The notes under the pieces: generated by a model | Databases searched by the model: none | What the model saw: the letters and a program-made list of their open reading frames with translations, nothing else | Told to the model about the DNA's origin: nothing | NCBI GenBank assembly: GCA_023374045.1 | Contig: CM041776.1 | Span: 41,422,171 to 41,486,170 of the forward strand | Source: Limonium bicolor | Taxonomy: Eukaryota; Streptophyta; Magnoliopsida; Caryophyllales; Plumbaginaceae | Direction of reading: 5' to 3' | DNA length: 64,000 bases | Program-made: the position numbers and the translations under genes | Shown here: positions 57,453 through 64,000 of the stretch, piece after piece | Layout of the letters: each line of letters begins with the position of its first letter | Numbering within the stretch: position 1 is the first letter of the stretch

Positions 57453-58989
57453 CGGTACGGTAGTATTAAAGGGAAGAATGATCCTGCTGTTGGAATCACT
57501 CAGGAGCAACTTGGTCTTCTTATCAGTTGCTTACAAAACATGAATGTTTCAGCTCCAGCTGTAATTTTGCAGGTAACTTCATTGATCGTTACTGTCATTG
57601 TCTTAGTGCTGCAAGTAAGACTATTGGTGAAAACTGGATAGTAGACACAGGAGCTACCGATCATTTAAGTGGAAGAAGGAACCTCTTTCATGATGTTGTT
57701 CCTCTCAGTGAAAACACACACAATTTTTCTACCAGACAGCCGAATTCAGGAAGTTCATTCCATGGGAAAGATTTTTCTTGACATACATTTCTTTATCAGT
57801 AATGTCCTCCTGGTTCCCAGTTTTAAATACAACTTGCTCTCTGTTAGCAAATTTGTTGCACAAACAGGATGTAAAATGTTGTTTGATAACAGATCTTGTG
57901 TGATACAGGACCCAGCATCGAATTTTGAGAAAGTTGTTGGACGAGAAGAGAAAGGATTATACATACTTGATTGTGCAGCTGTTGCAGAAATTTTTAGAGA
58001 AAAGGAGAATCTCAGCAGTCAAAGGAGTTTGGTCTGCGCTTTCTCTACTCAGAATAAGGCCATGTATTGGCACTGTCGACTTGCTCATGTACCTCAGAAC
58101 AAGTTAATAAGTATAGGAATTTTATAGCACTCTGATATTTCTTCAGATTTCATTGGTGATGCCTGTAATAAATCCAAGGGGCATAGGCTTTCCTTTCCTG
58201 ATTCAAGTACTAGAAGTCAGGACTGTTTTGATATCATACATATAGATGTCTGGGGGCCATGTTCTGTTGACACCTACGATGGCTACAGTTTTTTCTTGAG
58301 TATTGTTGATGATAAGAGTCGTTGTTTGTGGGTAAACTTCTGCGAAATAAATCTGATGCTTTTTCTCACATCAAAGATTTTATAGCTATGGTTGAAAGAC
58401 AGTTTCTAAGTGTGTCAAAATCATAAGGTCTGACAACGCTTATGAGTTGGGTGCATCTAAACAAGGCCTGTCTTTTCTTCTGTCCAAGGGCATTTTACAT
58501 CAGCGATCTTGTCCTTATACACCGCAGCAAAACGGTGTAGTTGAAAGAAAGCACCGGTATATCCTTGAGACAGCCCGTGCCATATATTTTCAGAGTGGGA
58601 TAGCTTTGAAATACTGCGGAGAAGCAGTTCTGTATGCTACTTCTGTTATCAACAGACTCCCTTCCACTGCCAATGATGGAAAGACGCCTTTTGAGGTTCT
58701 TTATGGTACTCCTCCATCCTTCGACCAACTTCGAACCTTTGGTTGTTTAGCTTATGCAGCTAATGTCAAGCCTCACAAAAAGAAATTTGAGGAACGGGCT
58801 GTGAAGTGTGCTTATTTGGGACCAAGTTTACAAAGCAAAGGTCACAAGTTGCTTCGACTTTCTGATGGCAAGGTTATACATAACAGAGATGTCAAATTCT
58901 ATGAATTTTCATTTCCCTTCCGCACTACTTCTTCAGATATCCCTACTTCTTTAGAACCACAGTTTGATGATTATATTCCACAACATTGA
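57453..58989 (+). pseudogene. pol: Protease and integrase of copia element B (frameshifted)
   Basis: Protease motif WIVDTGATDHLSG has its catalytic Asp at 57644. GAG-pre-integrase MYWHCRLAHVPQNKL is near 58062-58106. Integrase has acidic residues in HIDVWGP and IVDDKSR (about 58235-58320) and Glu in [16 protein letters not shown] (about 58535-58580), then [19 protein letters not shown]. At least four changes of frame or stops occur between 57.45 and 58.98 kb. The last part, 58447-58989, is one open stretch. Confidence 0.9.
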
Positions 58990-60957
58990 AGCCGACGATT
59001 TCATTACATCTCCTGTCATACCACAACCCACCTCACCCATTTATACCCCAGATTCTTCCGAGACCATTTCACCCGTTGCTTCTCATCAGAGTAACACCTC
59101 ATCTCCCTCCACAAATGATTCCAGCTCCACAAATGATTCTAGCTCCACTGAAAATACCTTTCTCCCATCACCCAACACTTCCCCAGATATTCCTATCCCA
59201 GTCAGGAGGTCATCTCGAATTCATAACCCACCCGCCAAACTCAAAGATTACTTTGTTGGTCTTTCTACAGACACACCATCAGAAGAGGAAACCTTTACTG
59301 ATCTTTTAACAGCCAGATTGATCTATTCACACACTCCACCTCCTAATACTTTGCTCGTTTCCACTCTCACAGACGTTTCTTCTCCTTCTTACTCTCTCAC
59401 AGTAAGAAGTACCTCAGATCCTATTTTACAGCTACCAGAACCATGGTCTTATACAGAAGCCAGTTCCAGTCCAGAATGGAGACAAGCCATGGCTCTTGAA
59501 CTTGATGCACTACAAAAGAATCACACATGGGACGTCGTCACTCTTCCTAAGGGGAAGAAACCCATAAGTTGCAAGTGGGTGTACAAAATAAAGCTTAAAT
59601 CTGATGGTTCTTTGGAACGATACAAAGCTCGGCTAGTTGTCTGTGGTTTTATACAGAAGTATGGAGTGGATTACTCTGAAACTTTCTCCCCTGTTGTCAA
59701 GATGACAACCATTCGAAGTCTGATTGCAGTTGCTATTAAGAAAGGATGGAGTCTCAGCCAGCTAGATGTTAATAACGCCTTTCTCCATGGCGATTTATAT
59801 GAGGATATATACATGAAGCTTCCTCCTGGTTTGCAGATCGACGGAAACAATAAGGTTTGTCATCTGAAACGTTCTCTTTATGGCCTCAAACAGGCCTCAA
59901 GGCAGTGGTATGCTCGACTTGCTACCTTTCTTAAAAACCATGGCTATCACAGTTCATACAACGATTACTCCTTGTTCTCTAAACAGAATGGTGATAAGGT
60001 GGTTCACATTGGCGTTTATGTTGATGATTTATTAATCTGCGGGGATGATTTTGAAGAAATTCGTCAACTAAAGCTTCTGCTTGATAGCGAGTTCAAAATT
60101 AAGGACCTTGGTGCCCTTCGGTATTTTTTGGGCATAGAATTTCTGCAAACAACAAAAGGATTTGTTGTTACCCAGCGGAAATATGTCCGCGAACTGTTAC
60201 AAGATTTTAATGTGGATGGTGCTCCTGTTTCCAGTCCTCTTGACTCAGCTATCAAATTACTGCCTGACCAGGGTGATTTGTTTGAAGATATTGAGCTTTA
60301 CCGACGTTTCATTGGCAAGCTTAATTACTTAACCAACAGTCGCCCAGATTTGTCTTTCAGTGTCCAGTTGCTCAGTCATTTTCTTAACAGTCCACGACAC
60401 CCACATTATCAGGCAGCAATTCATGTCCTTCGCTACATCAAAGGTACAGCTGATTTAGGAATTTTGATGAATAATAACCCCTCTTAAAGCTAGTTGCCTA
60501 TTGCGATTCAGATTGGGCTTCTTGCCCCATCTCTCGCAGGTCTGTCAGAGGCTATTATATACAGTTGGGTGGTTCTCCAGTATCGTGGAAGAGTAAGAAA
60601 CAGGCCTGTGTCTCCCTCTCGTCTGCGGAGGCGGAATATCGCGCAATGCGCAAAGTTACTGCGGAGCTTGCTTGGCTCAGTCGTCTCCTTCATGAATTGG
60701 GGATTACTGATAATGAAGCAATACCTCTCCATTGTGATAACAGATCAGCTGTCTTCATTGCTAAAAACCCTGTCCTCCATGAAAGAACTAAGCATATCGA
60801 AATTGATTGTCATTATGTTCGGGACCAGCTCCAGCAAGGTCTTATTTCAGTGTCCAACATCCCTAGTTCTCTCCAGTTGGCAGATATGCTCACTAAGAAC
60901 CTTTCTGGCAAAGCATATCGTTCTCGGTTTGTTCCCATGGGTTTATCTGCTCCCTGA
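58990..60957 (+). pseudogene. pol: Reverse transcriptase and RNase H of copia element B
   Basis: The open stretch ending at 60487 carries a Ser/Thr/Pro-rich linker, then RVT_2: NHTWDVVTLPKGKKPISCKW, ERYKARLVVCGF, SQLDVNNAFLHGDL and YVDDLLICGDD with the catalytic pair at 60023-60028. A one-base loss near 60484 moves the frame into RNase [42 protein letters not shown] and ADMLTK, ending at TGA 60955. Lengths and order are normal for copia. Confidence 0.93.
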
Positions 60958-60994
60958 TGTTCAAGACTTGTCTGGTTTTACCATCCCAGTCTGT

Positions 60995-61011
60995 GGGGGG
61001 GGGGGGGGGGG
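60995..61011 (+). promoter_or_regulatory. 17-G polypurine tract of copia element B
   Basis: Seventeen consecutive G residues stand directly before the 3' LTR at the position of the plus-strand primer. Such a pure run is unusual, and its length may be inexact. Confidence 0.75.
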
Positions 61012-61264
61012 TGTTACGGTTATATTTGTTACCTATCAAATAAGCTGTTGCCAGCCTGTTCTTTGCTGAGCTGGATTCTGTTTTTAGCTTTCTCCTCTTC
61101 TATATAAGAGGATGTTTGTTACTTTACTCCTTTTATCAGACCTACAATAATAACAAGTTGAATTCCTTTCTTTCCCGCTCTGCTCTCTCTCTCTGTTAGT
61201 CCACTGTTACATTGAGTTCTTCAATGGCGTATGCCAGTTCACAAACACAAAGTCACATTTAACA
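61012..61264 (+). mobile_element. 3' LTR of copia element B
   Basis: It matches the 5' LTR apart from a few changes (CTATCAAAT for CTATCTAAT, GCTGGATTC for GCTGAATTC, one inserted C, CACTGTTAC for CACTATTAC, CACATTTAA for CACGTTTAA). Confidence 0.95.
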
Positions 61265-61269
61265 TTGGA

Positions 61270-61882
61270 GCCAAAATTTAAAAAGTCATCGCGCGTTTGA
61301 TCCTTGGAGACGCTCCTAATTCAATGGGCAAGATACTTACTGCTACCCGCCACTTCGGCTTTCTTGAACCTCGGATGTCTTGTGGTTGTCAAGAATTTCC
61401 AAAACGAGTGAAATCTTGTTTAGTCTTCCATATCCATGCTTTTCCTGTTTAACAAACGGTGCCTGCCTAAGGCGTTCATACGGCCATTTTGAATCTATAA
61501 CGTTATCTTTGCTCTCTGATTCTCATTCACATCTAAAAGGCAAAAGACCAGACAGTTGAAAAGTGCTACTTAAAAAAATTGATTGCAAATAATAAGCATC
61601 TTCTTCCAATTAAGTTTATGAAACATTTAACCCCACATATAAATAGAGGGTTAATACAATCAAAGCTCTTGAGCAACTTTCCAAATAACAGCAACTACAA
61701 CAACAATAGGCGTTCATACTATTACAAGTGTTCTAAACGTCTTAAAGTACCTTCGCTTAGCGGTCAATAATAATACATTATGAATACGTGATTTTGAACT
61801 CATTTGCTACTGCAAACGAGATCGATCCAATCATCTCATCCAAGTAGAGCAGCTCTATCTTCATAGTTGTTTCCTGGGTTCG
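61270..61882. other. Spacer and 3' UTR side of the AGAMOUS-like gene
   Basis: No protein-coding frame is supported. The right part, just below 61882, is expected to be the 3' untranslated region of the minus-strand MADS-box gene; I could not place its polyadenylation site. The left part is the continuation of 55822-56020. Confidence 0.55.
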
Positions 61883-63694
61883 TCAACTGCAAAATTTATA
61901 GAACATTAGTTCTTCTGTACCTGAAAATTATTGATGTTGACTAATTTTGAGTGGCTTACACCAATTGGAGAGGGGTCTGGTTCTGACGAGGGTACTGATT
62001 GTTATTTGTGGGCTGAAGCGCATCGACTTGGAAGAAATTCCGAGAGTCAAAAGATTGTGATGGAGGAGGCATAAGGTCATAGTCAGCTCCACTCCCTGCA
62101 GGCATAAGGCTCATACTCTGCTGAGCTCTTTCATTCTCAGCTATCTACACATCAAGACCACACAAATCCCAAATTTATTTATAAAGATATCCAACATCTG
62201 AATTCTCAGGAGTTAACAGAATGAGAGATTGAGTTAAACCTTAGCTCGAAGAAATTGATTGTTGTTGTGCAGTTCTATTTCCTGCAAAACAAGTGTACTG
62301 GTATTACTCAATCTTTCATATGATGAAGGTGTCCTCCTCTATTTGGCTTATAAATAGTTTGGAGAAGCACATTATTTACGCAGTTAATTTTCATCTAAAA
62401 TTGACCATTGATTTTATAGTAGGCATCGGTTGATCAGTAATAAATAAACACAACTGAAATTAAAATTTCAGAAGATACGTACCCTCTTTTGCATGAACTC
62501 AATCTCAGCCAGAAGAAGCTCATTCTGTTCACACGTCAACATGAAACTTTTGTCATGTACCGAAGGTCACAAGGATTAAGTAATTAATTACCTCAAAAGA
62601 TAAAATTCACTTATAATTACCTTCTTAGTTCGAATTCTTTTGATTCCCTTCTCAAGCTTATCCTCTAGATTCTTGAGCTCCTTCATACGCATAGAGGTAA
62701 GACCCTCGCCCATCAAGTGCCTACTCATGTTTCTGAGAAGCAAATAAAGCTTAATCAAGCATATTTTACAAAAAAAAAAATGATGGGTTTTGTAGGTATA
62801 TAATCTGAAGCCATATGGTTATATTACCTGTTGTTGTTCTGCAAAGTCCGGATCTGGTTCCTCAGTTTTGCAGATTCTTGTTGATAATACTGCAATAAGC
62901 TTGCCTGTTAAGTTCTCAACCACATCATTCAAGCATTAAGGCCTAGTTTTTTCCTTCTTCATGTTTGGTTAGTGAAAAAATATACTACACAAATATAAAA
63001 ATAAATTACATGATGACCCTGCCCTACTCAAAATTATTGTAAACCCTTATTTAATAACATAACACAAATAACCCATGTTTTTGTACATTTTTTGAAACGT
63101 GACCACCATTCAGTGTTTAAGCAAGCTTGGGTAGGCTTACTGCTTCACTATTGACTGAGGGGCATCTTTGAAAAGTACAATTTGATAATGTAAGTATATA
63201 CCTTTATCTTACCTTTGCTTATATAATTTGACAAAAAAAAACAGCCTAAAATAAGTGATTGTCCATGATATAACTTTTTGTGCTCCAATCATATATATTA
63301 GACAGCAGCAATTCAGAGACTCACGTACAATTAGCTTGAGTTAGACAGCAGCTGCTATGAGATTTTCACTGTTTTTTGATTGGTTATGATGTGTGTGTTC
63401 TATGTGTTTCTGTCATTCCTGTTTGGCTTGGAACTCTCGGTCCAATGCTGTGTAAACCGCTGTTCGGTTATCTTGCTACGATTGTAGCCTAATTATAAAA
63501 AAAATATATACTACCTATATATCTCCTTGTGTGGTCATATATGGCTTGGTCCGACCTGTTCAAATTGAACAGCCAGCTGATCGATTACTTTTATAAACAA
63601 CTGATTTATTACCTGGGTGTTGGCCTCAGCAACTGAAGTAGTCCCAGTGCAATCTGAGCAGGCCTTCTTGTACCTATCAATTGTAGCCTTCACA
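61883..63694 (-). CDS. AG-like: AGAMOUS/PLENA-type MADS-box transcription factor, 3' exons (5' part outside window)
   Basis: C-class MADS proteins specify stamens and carpels and end floral meristem growth as nuclear DNA-binding tetramers. Seven exons are visible on the minus strand: 63694-63613 (82 bp), 62889-62828 (62), 62720-62621 (100), 62524-62483 (42), 62281-62240 (42), 62144-61960 (185) and 61886 onward. All introns are GT-AG and phases match, giving 171 residues. They cover the I region ([17 protein letters not shown]), the K box ([54 protein letters not shown]) and the C domain ending [15 protein letters not shown] and [11 protein letters not shown], the AG motifs. The last intron (61959-61887) splits the final Val codon; the stop TGA is 61885-61883. 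If that intron is retained, TAA at 61956 gives the same protein end. No lesion is seen. The MADS-domain exon lies beyond 64000, upstream of the intron starting at 63695. Confidence 0.96.
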
Positions 63695-64000
63695 CTGCAA
63701 AAAAAAAGAGGAGGAGAAATGAATGGAGAAGTGTGCTCGAGTCTATCTCTTAGCTAGATTGAATTTACCTGAATTATAAAATGTGTGAAAAGCACAACAT
63801 AATAGCTTTCAGCTTGCTTGAATTCGCTAAAGGTAAACCAATTCAATATAATAGATATTGTTGATCAGGGGGCTACAATGTAGATAACCATAAATGGTTT
63901 TTTCAGCCAAGTAAGACTCAGCCAGCACAAAAGAAGGAATGATGGATGAAAACTCAATTTTAAGAAAGGCTTGCACAAATTAGTTTTTGAATGTAATACA
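63695..64000 (-). other. 3' end of the intron after the MADS exon
   Basis: This is the acceptor side of the large intron that in Arabidopsis AG carries most regulatory sites. A pyrimidine tract and TTTTTTTGCAG precede the 82 bp exon. A perfect CArG box is at 63888-63897. Confidence 0.75.
63888..63897. promoter_or_regulatory. CArG box CCATAAATGG
   Basis: The ten bases match CC(A/T)6GG, the site bound by MADS proteins. It lies about 190 bp from the acceptor of the intron known in AG for autoregulatory CArG boxes. Binding here is inferred from position and sequence only. Confidence 0.5.

Larger units (their letters stand above)
56026..61264 (+). mobile_element. Ty1/copia element B, structurally complete
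   Basis: It has identical five-base target duplications TTGGA at 56021-56025 and 61265-61269. The LTRs are 56026-56277 (252 bp) and 61012-61264 (253 bp), differing by four or five substitutions and one indel. Domains are in copia order: Gag, protease, integrase, reverse transcriptase, RNase H. The reading frame is broken in several places, so this copy is probably not autonomous although it is fairly young. Confidence 0.96.

Noticed and set aside
1..64000. CRISPR arrays, operons or prokaryotic promoters
   Set aside because: Direct repeats present are LTRs and minisatellites. Gene structure with spliceosomal introns shows a plant nuclear genome.

Overview
This is repeat-dominated nuclear DNA of a flowering plant. 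The only certain host gene is a C-class MADS-box gene of the AGAMOUS/PLENA group, minus strand, about 61.9 to 63.7 kb, with its MADS-domain exon beyond the right edge. Its diagnostic exon sizes (82, 62, 100, 42, 42 bp) and its [11 protein letters not shown]-terminal motif point to a core eudicot, perhaps an asterid; I cannot go further. Almost everything else is transposable elements, many nested, read here by eye on both strands.

Layout. 1-9965: a minus-strand LTR element with ~4.6 kb LTRs, a tRNA-Met primer site and a 4.9 kb interior without gag or pol; its left LTR is cut by the window edge. 9966-12365: unclassified repeats. 12366-~19560: remains of a Tat/Athila-like Ty3/gypsy element (interior 3' end plus LTR), split by a 4.6 kb solo LTR (12866-17447). 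19600-51804: a truncated minus-strand Ty1/copia element, split by a complete Ty3/gypsy chromovirus (22027-50188, TSD CTTTC, LTRs ~4.03 kb), which is itself split inside its protease codons by a minus-strand non-autonomous element (28948-42585, TSD CTCAC) with ~6.2 kb LTRs and only 756 bp between them. 51805-52173: a broken duplicate of part of the AGAMOUS-like gene. 52174-54390: a second Tat-like end and tandem repeats. 54394-55818: a non-autonomous CACTA DNA transposon. 56026-61264: a structurally complete but frameshifted Ty1/copia element with 252/253 bp LTRs. 61883-64000: the AGAMOUS-like gene.

The most unusual system is in the chromovirus. Its gag is split by GT-AG introns with matching phase. 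The third intron (27742-28812), lying exactly between gag and protease, holds a same-strand reading frame for an AlkB-family Fe(II)/2-oxoglutarate dioxygenase (27966-28628) that keeps all catalytic residues but has one in-frame TGA. Unspliced or alternatively spliced RNA could express a nucleic-acid demethylase while the spliced RNA would encode Gag-Pol. The two coding-free elements and the solo LTR share with this element the LTR ends (TGAAATACCCC...GTGTTACA), and in particular a stem-loop about 102 bp from the LTR 3' end; the elements with interiors also share the primer site and a duplicated polypurine tract. They look like dependants mobilised by such an autonomous relative. Single-base indels are concentrated in part of the nested LTR and in pol, so some frameshifts may be assembly errors.
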